A stretch of 64,000 bases of DNA from NCBI RefSeq assembly GCF_006149045.1, contig NZ_VBSN01000027.1, forward strand, positions 806,001 through 870,000, written 5' to 3'. The notes beneath the pieces are model-generated. The model ran no database searches. It was given only the letters and a program-made list of their open reading frames with translations, and had not been told where the DNA came from. Positions 45,432 through 53,964 of this stretch are shown here, in pieces. Position 1 is the first letter of the stretch. Every line of letters begins with the position of its first letter. The position numbers and the translations under genes are program-made. This stretch comes from Dyadobacter flavalbus (GTDB lineage: Bacteria > Bacteroidota > Bacteroidia > Cytophagales > Spirosomataceae).

Positions 45432-47798
45432 TTAGGCTCCGAAACTGTATTTGAAGCGTACGGAAATATTCCGGCCCATTTCGTCGGCATAGTAACGGAA
45501 GCGGTTCAGATAATCTCGATAAGCGGTATTGAACAGATTCTGAACTGTAATGCCCGTTTCAAGCTGATGTTTATTTGAAAGCCGTATGGACGAGCCTGCC
45601 TGAACGGTCCAGATCGAATAAGCTTTGGGCGGGGGCGCAAAATCACTTTCCGGAGGAACCCGCTTTTGCCTTGCTACAAATAAATTTCCTGCTGAAATGT
45701 AAGTCTGATGCCAGTTTCCAAAATCCGGCAAATCGTATTTCAGCTGATTATCAATCCTGTTTGCAGGGATCATGACAAGATAATTGTCATTGCGGCGGTC
45801 ATATGCCTGAAGATAACTCAGCTTGCTGCTGAAAGTCGTCGTTTTAACAAATTTCCAGCTTGCGGAAACATCCACTCCTTTGAATGTTGCGTCTGTTTGC
45901 GTGTATTTGAAATAAGGAAAAGAACCTCTGATCGTCAGGATCGGCTCCGGCTGCGGTTTCAGGTAAATGTAATCCGAGATGAAATTGTAATAGCCACCAA
46001 CTTCAAAAGTCAGTCTTTCGCCAGCATACTTGACACTTCCGATTGTATTAATTGCCGTTTCAGGCTGTAAGGAAGCATCGCCTTTTTCATAAGCTGCGGC
46101 TCCGTGATGCACGCCGTCACTGAAAAGTTCGCTTACATTCGGTGCCCGCCAGGCCGTTCCGACGTTTAATCTTGCAGAAAGCCGTCCTGAAAAATTCTTT
46201 GTTGCGCCGAGCGTTCCTGAAAAGTTTTTGAAATTAAAATCATCCGCCAGTTTTTCCTTGCTGACAATCCGGTATGTTTTCAGCTTGCGGTAATCGTACC
46301 GTACGCCTGCTTCCAGTTCCCAGCTGTTTCTGACGTACCGTTCCATCCAGAAAATACCGACATTGAACTGGTTAAAGTTGGGAATCAACGGTCTTCCGCT
46401 CATCAGGTTATACTGATACAATGTACTTACGCCCACTTGCCCGGCCAGTTTTCCGGCAATGGGTTTATGGTCCCAAACGACATCATTGGTCAGCGTGGAT
46501 AATTTGAATGTGAGCTCCGGATGGTTTAAAGCAGCTATGGAATCATTTCTGGACCGGTGCAGATCATATTCGTTCCGGTTATTGATCTGCCGTGCAGCAG
46601 TCCACTGAAGTTTGTTGCCATTCTGAAAATGATAATGCGTTTCTGCTTTGATGAGGTCGTGTGTAACATTCTGGTTTGGCCTTGCAATGGCGTAGCTGAA
46701 ACCGGATTTTATAAACGGTTCTCCATTTCTGATAACGTTCAGCAAATCAGTTACACTGCCAATATGAGAACCGGAAAAAATACCGATTTTCGTATCAAAA
46801 CGGCTGTAAAACAAATCAATTCCAAAACCTTTATTGCGGTAACCGGCTGCCAGTGAGAAGTTCTTTTCATTGGTTCCGGTATTATCCAGATAATAATCCG
46901 GCGTTCTGATGTTTCCGCTTTTCTTGATTGTTCCCTGCGCTCTCCAGCCAAAACCTTTGAGCATTTTTATGCCGCCCTGCACAGTTCCCGACAAAACGCC
47001 CTGACGGCCGTTTGAAAAACCGACAGTATTCAATTCGCTGCTCAGCGGTTTGTCAAAAGGAAGTTCTTCCGGTTCCACCAGAATGACGCCTCCGATTGCA
47101 TCCGAACCATAGCGTACGCCGGCAGCACCTTTTACAACCGAAAGCCGGGTTGCAATGAACGGATCAATTTCGGGTGCATGTTCCGATCCCCATTGCTGGC
47201 CTTCCTGCCGCACGCCGTTGTTCATGATCAGGACGCGGTTGCTGTGCAATCCATGAATAACCGGTTTGGAAATGGAAGAGCCTGTTTGCAGAGAAGTTAC
47301 GCCGGGCAACCCTTTCAGGCTTTCGGCCAAGCTTCTGCCTCTTGTATTCTCAAGCTCGTTTCCGCTGATCGTGCTTAATGGCTGTGAGGAAGGTTCCTGC
47401 GAGCGGTGCGCTGTTATTTCAACATCTTTCAGGTGAATTTCCTGTTCCTGCAGGCTGAAATCTTCGATATGTCCTGATGTAAGGTCAAGTGTCTGCCTGA
47501 ATGAATTGTAACCGACAATCCTGCACTCGAGCGTATAAGTTCCGGGGCACAGATTGCGGAGTTCATAGCGGCCTTTTTCATCTGTAAAAACCCCGCTGTT
47601 TTGTCCGATGATCAGAACGGTCGCGCCGACAACTGGCTGACTGGAATGTTTGTCTCTGACAATGCCTTTTACAAAACAGGCGCAGTTGCTGTTTTGTCCG
47701 AAAACAGATATCGAAAATGCAGTCATTAACAAGCCGAATATCAACTTGCTGAATAGGTTATATTTAGTCTTTGCACTTGAAAACCCGGAAAAACTCAT
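45432..47798 (-). CDS. ZnuD-like TonB-dependent receptor, predicted zinc import
   Basis: This 788-residue outer membrane receptor has a signal peptide ending SVFGQ. A carboxypeptidase-regulatory domain (IVRDKHSSQPVVGATVLIIGQNSG) is at ~45-110, then a plug with KPVIHGLHSNRVLIMNNGVRQEGQQWGSEHAPEIDP, then a barrel with ELFSDGVHHGAAAYEKGDASLQPE near the middle of the barrel. The His-rich plug (HGLHSNR, EHAPEID) and the ELFSDGVHHG stretch are characteristic of ZnuD-type zinc receptors. Two Zur-type palindromes, one perfect, lie 10-52 bases upstream. It forms an operon with the lipoprotein at 44848. Confidence 0.82.
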   Translation of the reverse strand: MSFSGFSSAKTKYNLFSKLIFGLLMTAFSISVFGQNSNCACFVKGIVRDKHSSQPVVGATVLIIGQNSGVFTDEKGRYELRNLCPGTYTLECRIVGYNSFRQTLDLTSGHIEDFSLQEQEIHLKDVEITAHRSQEPSSQPLSTISGNELENTRGRSLAESLKGLPGVTSLQTGSSISKPVIHGLHSNRVLIMNNGVRQEGQQWGSEHAPEIDPFIATRLSVVKGAAGVRYGSDAIGGVILVEPEELPFDKPLSSELNTVGFSNGRQGVLSGTVQGGIKMLKGFGWRAQGTIKKSGNIRTPDYYLDNTGTNEKNFSLAAGYRNKGFGIDLFYSRFDTKIGIFSGSHIGSVTDLLNVIRNGEPFIKSGFSYAIARPNQNVTHDLIKAETHYHFQNGNKLQWTAARQINNRNEYDLHRSRNDSIAALNHPELTFKLSTLTNDVVWDHKPIAGKLAGQVGVSTLYQYNLMSGRPLIPNFNQFNVGIFWMERYVRNSWELEAGVRYDYRKLKTYRIVSKEKLADDFNFKNFSGTLGATKNFSGRLSARLNVGTAWRAPNVSELFSDGVHHGAAAYEKGDASLQPETAINTIGSVKYAGERLTFEVGGYYNFISDYIYLKPQPEPILTIRGSFPYFKYTQTDATFKGVDVSASWKFVKTTTFSSKLSYLQAYDRRNDNYLVMIPANRIDNQLKYDLPDFGNWHQTYISAGNLFVARQKRVPPESDFAPPPKAYSIWTVQAGSSIRLSNKHQLETGITVQNLFNTAYRDYLNRFRYYADEMGRNISVRFKYSFGA

Positions 47799-47807
47799 TA
47801 TCCTGTA

Positions 47808-47822
47808 TGTTACAACGTTGCA
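47808..47822. promoter_or_regulatory. Imperfect second Zur box, receptor promoter
   Basis: TGTTACAACGTTGCA is 10 bases upstream of the receptor start. Its right arm GTTGCA matches the perfect palindromes and its left arm differs at two positions. Confidence 0.5.
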
Positions 47823-47835
47823 AACTTACAATTAC

Positions 47836-47850
47836 TGCAACTATGTTGCA
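47836..47850. promoter_or_regulatory. Predicted Zur box, ZnuD-like receptor promoter
   Basis: TGCAACTATGTTGCA is a perfect 6-3-6 inverted repeat, identical in both arms to the box at 44290. It lies 37 bases upstream of the receptor start and 58 bases upstream of the divergent membrane-protein gene. Confidence 0.75.
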
Positions 47851-47908
47851 AGAAGTATTTTCAAGTATTTTGTTATTTTAAGGCCAATCTGATGCCTGGA
47901 ACTTAACT

Positions 47909-48703
47909 TTGTTCTTTATTCAGCGTTTCCTTTTTCCTGCTTTGTCTGATCTTCTTGTTGCAAAAATCGTTTTAATGCCGCCACTGATTGCAGGCGTAAC
48001 GCTGGCGGTCCGAAAATGGGGCGAGGGAATCGGCGGATTGATCGGTGGATTTCCGTGGGTTGCAGGTCCGATTTCCTTTTTTATTGCCTTGGAGCACGGG
48101 GCATTGTTTGCTGCGTCTACAGTTACTTCTGCATTGCTCGGCTCAATCGGAACTACTTTGTTTGCACTTGTTTATGCGCTAGTAGCTTCCAGATTTTCCT
48201 GGCTGCCAACGGTTTTGATCAGTTATGCGGCATTTTTTGCCGTTGCTTTTTTATCCTTGGGACGTACGGTTTCACTGCCCGCAGCTGCCGGCCTGAATTT
48301 GCTTGTGCTTACACTTGTCCTTTATTTCTTTCCGAAATCCCGGTCTATAACAGAAACAAAAAAGCAGCCTTTATACGACATTCCGTTAAGGATGCTTGTG
48401 GCTACGTTTTTTGTCGTTTTGCTTACACAGGCCGCGGATTATCTCGGCCCGACATGGAGCGGGATTTTAACGCCTTTCCCAATCATGACTTCTACGCTGG
48501 CCGTTTTTACACATGCACAGCGCGGTGCAGACGCGGCAAGCAGGATACTGCACGGACTTTTACTGGCGAGTTACGGATTTGTAGTTTTTCTGATAGGCGT
48601 TTCCTGGCTGGTTCCTCAGATTCCGATCGGCCCGGCATATTCAATTCTGATGATCGTTACAATGCTCGTTAACTTTGTAACAATAAGGGTTGTAAAGAAT
48701 TAA
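47909..48703 (+). CDS. Unknown integral membrane protein
   Basis: This protein of up to 264 residues is strongly hydrophobic, with about eight helices. KWGEGIGGLIGGFPWVAGPISFFIALEHG after the first helix and SGILTPFPIMTSTLAVFTHAQRGADAASRILHGLLL in the second half are well-defined features that could be family signatures, but I do not recognise a named family. The start is uncertain: TTG at 47909 gives a complete first helix, but lies inside the -7-like TAACTTTG (47904-47911); the ATG at 47975 is the next good candidate. It is divergent from the zinc receptor and could share its Zur control. Confidence 0.6.
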   Translation: MFFIQRFLFPALSDLLVAKIVLMPPLIAGVTLAVRKWGEGIGGLIGGFPWVAGPISFFIALEHGALFAASTVTSALLGSIGTTLFALVYALVASRFSWLPTVLISYAAFFAVAFLSLGRTVSLPAAAGLNLLVLTLVLYFFPKSRSITETKKQPLYDIPLRMLVATFFVVLLTQAADYLGPTWSGILTPFPIMTSTLAVFTHAQRGADAASRILHGLLLASYGFVVFLIGVSWLVPQIPIGPAYSILMIVTMLVNFVTIRVVKN

Positions 48704-48722
48704 TCAGGAATTTCAAACAGAA

Positions 48723-49784
48723 TCAAACTCTTTCCAGTTTTACGGGATATGTTTTCTTTGCATTCCACTGGCAAACGTAGATGTTTTCGTCTGTATCGAC
48801 ACAGACGTCATGGCAGTGCATGAAAATAGGCTTTTCCTGAAGCATGAGCTGTAATTTCCCGTTTCTGTATTCCGGTTTGGTTCCGCCGGGGTTAGAAATA
48901 ACTTTATTGTTTTTGTCCAGAATCGTTACAAAGCCTGAATTTGGCGTCTGATTTAAATAACGCAGTCTGGACCAGCAGACACCGGCAAAAAGCTGTTCTC
49001 CTTTAAAAACCGGACGGCATACAAAAGCGCCCGGCAGGAAAATGGTACTCAGATATTTGCCGTCCAGCGTAAACCGCTTGAAAGCATTGTGTGCTCTTGA
49101 AGTGATTAAAAGCGTGGGATTGGATTTGTCGCGGTAATCAATAGCTATTCCGTGCGCTGTTGAAAACTGTGCATCCAGATCGCCCGAACCGCCGAACTTG
49201 TCTATAAATTCACCTTTTGGCGTATATCTTAAAATCCACTGGGAACCATAACCGTCGGCAACATAAATGGTTCCGTCCGGCCCGATCGCACTCTCCGTAG
49301 GCTTGAAAGCATCACTTTCCTTGTATGCACCCACTTTTGAAGGATGTTCGATGGTCAGCAGAACTTTACCTTTAAGGTCTGTTTTAAATACTTTTCCGAT
49401 ATTCGGATCGCAGATAAACAAAAATTCTTCGCCGTTTGCATTCCATAATGTAAGTCCGTGGCCGCCCGGAAATTCATGTCCCCAGGATTCGAGCAGCTTG
49501 CCCGAACGATCGTAAATCAGAATATTGTTTTTGATCTCGTCGCCCACCATAATCAGCCTTCCCTTGCTGTCCTGAACCATTTCATGACAATTATTGACCG
49601 GGAATTTGGAAGCGTCCAGATTGCCCCAACCCTGATGAACCTTATATTGATAAGATCCGTGGCCAATGGTTTCGCCGTCCGGTTTCGGTTTTGCTTTCAG
49701 TATATAGAATGGCTTGAACGTTATGGCGGCAGCGGTAAGGGCTGCCATTTTGGAAAAATGACGACGGGATTGTTTTTCTGCCAT
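48723..49784 (-). CDS. Tat-exported NHL-repeat / six-bladed beta-propeller protein
   Basis: This 353-residue protein has a twin-arginine-like signal SRRHFSKMAALTAAAITF (residues ~5-22). NHL-type blades contain GHGLTLWNANGEEFLFICD, AIGPDGTIYVADGYGSQWILRYTPKGEFI, FSTAHGIAIDYRDKSNPTLL and CHDVCVDTDENIYVCQWN. The architecture is like peptidylglycine amidating-lyase-type propellers, but the enzymatic residues cannot be confirmed by eye. The predicted location is periplasmic. It lies 78 bases downstream of the PfkB-type kinase gene. Confidence 0.75.
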   Translation of the reverse strand: MAEKQSRRHFSKMAALTAAAITFKPFYILKAKPKPDGETIGHGSYQYKVHQGWGNLDASKFPVNNCHEMVQDSKGRLIMVGDEIKNNILIYDRSGKLLESWGHEFPGGHGLTLWNANGEEFLFICDPNIGKVFKTDLKGKVLLTIEHPSKVGAYKESDAFKPTESAIGPDGTIYVADGYGSQWILRYTPKGEFIDKFGGSGDLDAQFSTAHGIAIDYRDKSNPTLLITSRAHNAFKRFTLDGKYLSTIFLPGAFVCRPVFKGEQLFAGVCWSRLRYLNQTPNSGFVTILDKNNKVISNPGGTKPEYRNGKLQLMLQEKPIFMHCHDVCVDTDENIYVCQWNAKKTYPVKLERV

Positions 49785-49836
49785 AAAAAATCTTTTTTAC
49801 AAAAGACATGACATACTTTTTCTTACTATTTACATT

Positions 49837-49864
49837 AAGCCGGAATTTTCATTATTCCGGTTTT
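49837..49864 (-). terminator. Weak hairpin after the PfkB gene
   Basis: AAgCCGGAAT / ATTCCGGTTTT pairs around a 7-base loop, immediately after the PfkB stop codon. No T-tract follows on the minus strand, so read-through to the NHL gene is possible. Confidence 0.35.
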
Positions 49865-50822
49865 AACTTGCAGAATAACGTTTTCCGTAACGGTTCAGCC
49901 AATCCATCAATCTGTTTACATCCTGCATTTTAAACAGTTCACTGCCGGCATTCATGGTTGCAGCCGTTCCGCAGGCAACGCCCATACGCACAGCTTCCCG
50001 GAAAGATTTGCCCTGATAAAGCGTCCAGATTATGCCTGCAAGCATGCTGTCGCCGGCACCCACAGTACTTTTGGGCTGCACCGGAGGTGCAGGAATGTGT
50101 TCCACCTGATCTTCGGTTACGAGCATGGCGCCCATGGCACCCATGGAAACCACAACAACTTCACACTGGCCTCTGATAATCAATGCGCGGGCAGCATCGT
50201 CCACTTCGTCCATTTCCAGCTTGTCAACGCCTACGAGTTCGCTAAGTTCTGTAATGTTCGGTTTCAGCAAGTATACGCCCGCTTCTGTTGCATACCTCAG
50301 TGCATCTCCGGAAGTGTCAGCAATGAATTTTGCTCCCTGTTTATGCGCGATTTTGGCAATTTCTCCATAAAAATCCACAGGTACGCCGGGCGGAAGGCTT
50401 CCGCTGGCAATGATATATGCGGGCTTTGGGTCCAGTTCTTCCATCGTTTCCAGAATGGAGCGCACTTCGGTCGGCATCATTTCGGTACCGGGCATTCCAA
50501 AACGGTATTGAAAACCGGTGCTGGTTTCCAGTACATGAAAGTTTTCTCTTGTCCATTGTTTGGTTTCAATCACCATCGTGCCGACGCCTTCGGCTTTAAC
50601 GAGCTTGTGAAGCCTGTGACCGGTCGGGCCGCCGATGGTAAAAATGGCCACAGGATTTCCGCCCAGCCGGTGAATTGCTTTGGCAACATTGATCCCGCCG
50701 CCGCCAGCTTCAAAGTTTGGTGCGTCGCAGCGAAGTTTATTGTCAGGCACAATGCGTGCTACATTGGAACTTTTGTCAAGAGCAGGATTTATTGTAAGCG
50801 TTACAATGGGTCCGGTTGCCAT
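49863..50822 (-). CDS. PfkB-family hexose kinase (1-phosphofructokinase type)
   Basis: This 319-residue kinase has VTLTINPALDKSSNV at the start, GGGGINVAKAIHRLGG as the substrate-binding patch, and TVGAGDSMLAGIIWTLYQGKSF with the catalytic Asp and anion-hole glycines near 255. It belongs to the 1-phosphofructokinase/tagatose-6-phosphate kinase subgroup, which phosphorylates sugar phosphates with ATP. No PTS genes are in the window, so the exact substrate is uncertain. Confidence 0.88.
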   Translation of the reverse strand: MATGPIVTLTINPALDKSSNVARIVPDNKLRCDAPNFEAGGGGINVAKAIHRLGGNPVAIFTIGGPTGHRLHKLVKAEGVGTMVIETKQWTRENFHVLETSTGFQYRFGMPGTEMMPTEVRSILETMEELDPKPAYIIASGSLPPGVPVDFYGEIAKIAHKQGAKFIADTSGDALRYATEAGVYLLKPNITELSELVGVDKLEMDEVDDAARALIIRGQCEVVVVSMGAMGAMLVTEDQVEHIPAPPVQPKSTVGAGDSMLAGIIWTLYQGKSFREAVRMGVACGTAATMNAGSELFKMQDVNRLMDWLNRYGKRYSAS

Positions 50823-50960
50823 AAAAATATATTTATCTGTTCGCAGGTTAATAGGATGAAATTACGCTAATAAAATAAAAAAAACTGTTTTTACAGCTTT
50901 CATTACGAATTCTTCACGGAACAATGCAACTGGTAATCCGGAAAACTGTGGCGTAAAATA

Positions 50961-51002
50961 AAAGCCCTCTGCATTTACTTTACAAATACAGAGGGCCTTT
51001 TA
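50961..51002 (-). terminator. Terminator of clpX
   Basis: GCCCTCTG and CAGAGGGC form a strong stem, extended by A/T-rich flanks (AAA...TTT) on both sides, just after the clpX stop codon. A T-run follows on the minus strand. Confidence 0.75.
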
Positions 51003-51018
51003 TGAAAAAACGGCTTGA

Positions 51019-52263
51019 TTAAGCAACAGACCGGAGAAGAGACATGGACGACTTTTCAAACTTGTCTTTTGCGTAATCCAGTGAAAGCGTAAATTCTTTA
51101 ATGTCTTTCTGAGAAGGAAGGTCAAACATGGCATCCGTCATAATGGATTCGCAGATGGAACGCAAACCGCGCGCGCCCAGTTTGTAGCTCATTGCCTGAT
51201 CTACAATAAAGTCCAGAACTTCCTCTTCAAAATGTAAAGTAATTCCTTCCATTGCAAACAGCTTGCTGTATTGTTTTACCAGAGCATTTTTGGGCTCGGT
51301 AAGGATACGACGCAGCGTTTCACGATCCAGCGGGTTCAAATGCGTAAGTACCGGAAGACGGCCGATCAGCTCAGGAATCAATCCGAAAGATTTAAGGTCC
51401 ATAGCCGTTACATAGCGCATCAGATTGCCTTTGTCAAATATTTCAATGATTCTGTTATCGCCGGAAAAACCAATCGGACGCGTATTGATCCGTTTTCCGA
51501 TATGGCGCTCGATTCCGTCAAAAGCACCGCCGCAGATAAAAAGAATGTTTTCGGTGTTCAGCGTGATCATTTTCTGGTCCGGATGCTTGCGGCCACCCTG
51601 AGGCGGAACGTTCACAATCGAACCTTCCAGTAATTTCAGCAGCGCCTGCTGCACACCTTCACCGCTGACGTCACGCGTAATCGAAGGATTATCCGATTTA
51701 CGGGCGATTTTATCAATTTCATCAATGTAAACGATTCCTCTTTCAGCTGCTTCCACGTTGTAATCTGCGGCCTGCAGCAAACGCGTAAGAATGGTTTCAA
51801 CATCTTCTCCGACATAACCGGCCTCCGTTACAACCGTTGCATCCGCAACACAGAACGGAACCTGAAGAATGCGTGCGATGGATTTGGCAAGGTACGTTTT
51901 CCCGGTTCCGGTTTCGCCTACCATAATGATGTTTGATTTTTCAATCACCACATCGTCATCCGTATGAAGCTGGTTCAGTCGTTTGTAGTGATTATAAACC
52001 GCAACCGCCAGCGAACGCTTTGCTTCGTCCTGTCCGATTACATATTGTTCAAGAAAATGCTTGATTTCAGCAGGCGGAATTGGTTTAAGCTTGGGCAGCT
52101 TTGTTTTCTTTTCTTTTTTATCCTCCTTCGATCCTAATTCCTCACTGATTACCTGATGTCCCTGTGCAATGCAGTGATTACAAATATGTGCATCTATTCC
52201 GGAGAGTAATAAATCTACTTCGTTTTTCTTACGTCCGCAGAACGAACAACTTACTTGTGCCAT
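51019..52263 (-). CDS. clpX: ATP-dependent Clp protease unfoldase ClpX
   Basis: This 414-residue AAA+ unfoldase recognises, unfolds and feeds substrates to ClpP. The N-terminal zinc-binding domain is [18 protein letters not shown] ... HICNHC (four Cys). Walker A is [13 protein letters not shown] (~116-128), Walker B is [22 protein letters not shown] carries the pore loop, and [15 protein letters not shown] is the sensor 1 region. Length is normal. It lies downstream of clpP and tig, as in most bacteria, but 345 bases separate it from clpP. Confidence 0.97.
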   Translation of the reverse strand: MAQVSCSFCGRKKNEVDLLLSGIDAHICNHCIAQGHQVISEELGSKEDKKEKKTKLPKLKPIPPAEIKHFLEQYVIGQDEAKRSLAVAVYNHYKRLNQLHTDDDVVIEKSNIIMVGETGTGKTYLAKSIARILQVPFCVADATVVTEAGYVGEDVETILTRLLQAADYNVEAAERGIVYIDEIDKIARKSDNPSITRDVSGEGVQQALLKLLEGSIVNVPPQGGRKHPDQKMITLNTENILFICGGAFDGIERHIGKRINTRPIGFSGDNRIIEIFDKGNLMRYVTAMDLKSFGLIPELIGRLPVLTHLNPLDRETLRRILTEPKNALVKQYSKLFAMEGITLHFEEEVLDFIVDQAMSYKLGARGLRSICESIMTDAMFDLPSQKDIKEFTLSLDYAKDKFEKSSMSLLRSVA

Positions 52264-52608
52264 TGATTCGATATAAACAGTTATTAATTTTTCCGTTTCA
52301 CCTTTGCAGTAAAATCGCCTGGCCGGAAAATCATGTTAACAAGAAGACGAAAATTAATGTTTCAAAATCCGCCTCAATCGTTTTGATTTATATTAAAATG
52401 ATTCTTAAAGCCAGTTTGATACAGATCATTTTTGATGCCTTAACTGAAAACAGAATAACTTTTGGGTTATTGTAATGTGCTATAACTTAATTTGCCTTTG
52501 TACAAATTTCCAACTTTTTGACCGGCTTACCAAATACCGCATAGGCCACAAAATAAAAACCGTCCTGTTCAAAGCAACAGAACGGTTTTTTACTTTTATA
52601 AATCCGGA
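52264..52608. other. Intergenic region between clpP and clpX
   Basis: This is a 345-base gap between two minus-strand genes. It contains the clpP terminator hairpin near its right end (52556-52590). The rest should carry a separate clpX promoter; no clear -33/-7 pair or small gene was seen. Confidence 0.45.
52556..52590 (-). terminator. Terminator of clpP
   Basis: AAAACCGTcCTGTT / AACAGaACGGTTTT is a 13-bp stem with one mismatch and a short loop, downstream of clpP. A T-run follows on the plus strand and A-rich sequence gives T's on the minus strand. Confidence 0.75.
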
Positions 52609-53283
52609 TTATTTGTCTCTTGTCAAAACTTCATCAATCAATCCGTATTCTTTGGCTTCAGTAGCGCGCAGCCATTTGTCGCGGTCCGAATCCAGAGCGA
52701 TCTGCTCGGGCGTTTGTCCGGTATGATGAGCCAGGATTTCGTACAGTTCATGACGCAGTTTTACGATCTCACGTGTTGTGATTTCAATGTCCACCGAAGT
52801 TCCCTGAGCTCCGCCGGATGGCTGGTGAATCATGACGCGGGCATGCGGAAGCGCGGAACGCTTGCCGGCAGCACCGCCCGCCAGCAATACGGCACCCATG
52901 GAAGCCGCAAGGCTTGTGCAAACCGTTGCAACGTCCGGACGTACATACTGCATGGTATCATAAATTCCCAAACCGGCATAAACGGAGCCGCCCGGGCTGT
53001 TGATATACATCAGGATATCTTTTTTGGCATCTGCAGATTCGAGGAAAAGAAGCTGTGCAACAATGATATTGGCAATATTATCATCAACGCCGGTTCCCAT
53101 AAATATAATGCGGTCGGCCATAAGGCGGGAAAATACGTCCACTTCGCGGAAGTTCATCGGACGCTCTTCAATGACCGAGCGGGTCATATTTTCAACTGTG
53201 TGGTTTACGTAGCCGTCAACTGTAAGACCGTTCATACCAAGGTGATGAACGGCGTATTTTCTAAATTCATTTCCGTAGTTCAT
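52609..53283 (-). CDS. clpP: ATP-dependent Clp protease proteolytic subunit ClpP
   Basis: This 224-residue serine peptidase forms the tetradecameric barrel of the Clp protease. The catalytic Ser is at 128 ([11 protein letters not shown]), His at 153 ([10 protein letters not shown]), and the acidic residue is in [10 protein letters not shown] (201-203). [21 protein letters not shown] is conserved. An extended N-terminus (to ~40) may be a propeptide. tig lies upstream and clpX downstream. Confidence 0.97.
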   Translation of the reverse strand: MNYGNEFRKYAVHHLGMNGLTVDGYVNHTVENMTRSVIEERPMNFREVDVFSRLMADRIIFMGTGVDDNIANIIVAQLLFLESADAKKDILMYINSPGGSVYAGLGIYDTMQYVRPDVATVCTSLAASMGAVLLAGGAAGKRSALPHARVMIHQPSGGAQGTSVDIEITTREIVKLRHELYEILAHHTGQTPEQIALDSDRDKWLRATEAKEYGLIDEVLTRDK

Positions 53284-53523
53284 GAATAAACTTTAATTTA
53301 ATTTACATTTAATAGGTAAATGACTGAAAGAACAAAAAGCAATATAGGTTAGTTTCTATAGATCATGATGCGCATTTATTCTTTGACTTTTACAAATTTG
53401 ACTAAATCATTGAATAATCCTTGTCAATGCTGGTGATAAATTATCGAAAATTGCGACAGTCACCTGTAAAAGATGTCATTACATTGGTAACAAATTGTTC
53501 TGAACAGTAAAAATATATACACT

Positions 53524-53901
53524 ATGAATATTGCATCTCATTTATCTGAAAAAATACGTCAGATCAGACTGCAAAAGGGCCTTTCTCAGGAAAACATGGC
53601 CGATATGCTCGGACTGTCCACAACGGCATACGGTGATCTGGAAAGAGGCCGCACGGAATTGTCCGTTTCCCGTCTTGAAAATATTGCCCGGTTACTGGAT
53701 GTTCCGTTGGCCGGACTGCTCGGCCTGGAATCCGCAACAATGTCGGAAACCGAATGGCTGCGCCAGGAAAATACAAGGCTTCTGGCTGCAAATAGCCGGT
53801 TACAGCATGAGCTGGAACAATGGAAGCTGAAATTCAGGCAATGGTTCGGAGAAGGAATGATACGGGAAATAGGGCAGCAGCGCGAACGGATCGGCTTCTA
53901 A
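53524..53901 (+). CDS. XRE-family HTH regulator with C-terminal coiled coil
   Basis: This 125-residue protein has an N-terminal XRE-type helix-turn-helix (IRQIRLQKGLSQENMADMLGLSTTAYGDLERGRTELSVSRLENIARLLDVPLAGLLGL, residues ~11-68). A likely dimerising coiled coil follows, with heptad leucines in EWLRQENTRLLAANSRLQHELEQWKLKF. It is on the plus strand between clpP and tig, which are usually adjacent. Its target is unknown; the Clp genes or itself are possible. Confidence 0.85.
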   Translation: MNIASHLSEKIRQIRLQKGLSQENMADMLGLSTTAYGDLERGRTELSVSRLENIARLLDVPLAGLLGLESATMSETEWLRQENTRLLAANSRLQHELEQWKLKFRQWFGEGMIREIGQQRERIGF

Positions 53902-53908
53902 AATAAAA

Positions 53909-53938
53909 CACCGCCCCGAGTTTGAATCCGGGACGGTG
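53909..53938. terminator. Bidirectional terminator between the XRE gene and tig
   Basis: CACCGcCCCG / CGGGaCGGTG forms a G+C-rich stem between convergent genes. A/T-rich tracts lie on both sides. Confidence 0.75.
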
Positions 53939-53964
53939 AAAAAATGCTTTTATAACGGTTTGAA

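Noticed and set aside
44371..47911. TTG about 30-31 bases upstream of TAACTTTG as a non-standard promoter spacing
   Set aside because: TTG is frequent in this A+T-rich sequence, and the Bacteroidota -33/-7 spacing is near 20 bases. The repeated spacing is most likely coincidental, so only the -7 elements were listed.
52924..52937. GTTGCAAC-type sequence inside clpP as a further Zur box
   Set aside because: It is in coding sequence and has the half-sites fused without the 3-base spacer seen in the two promoter boxes.
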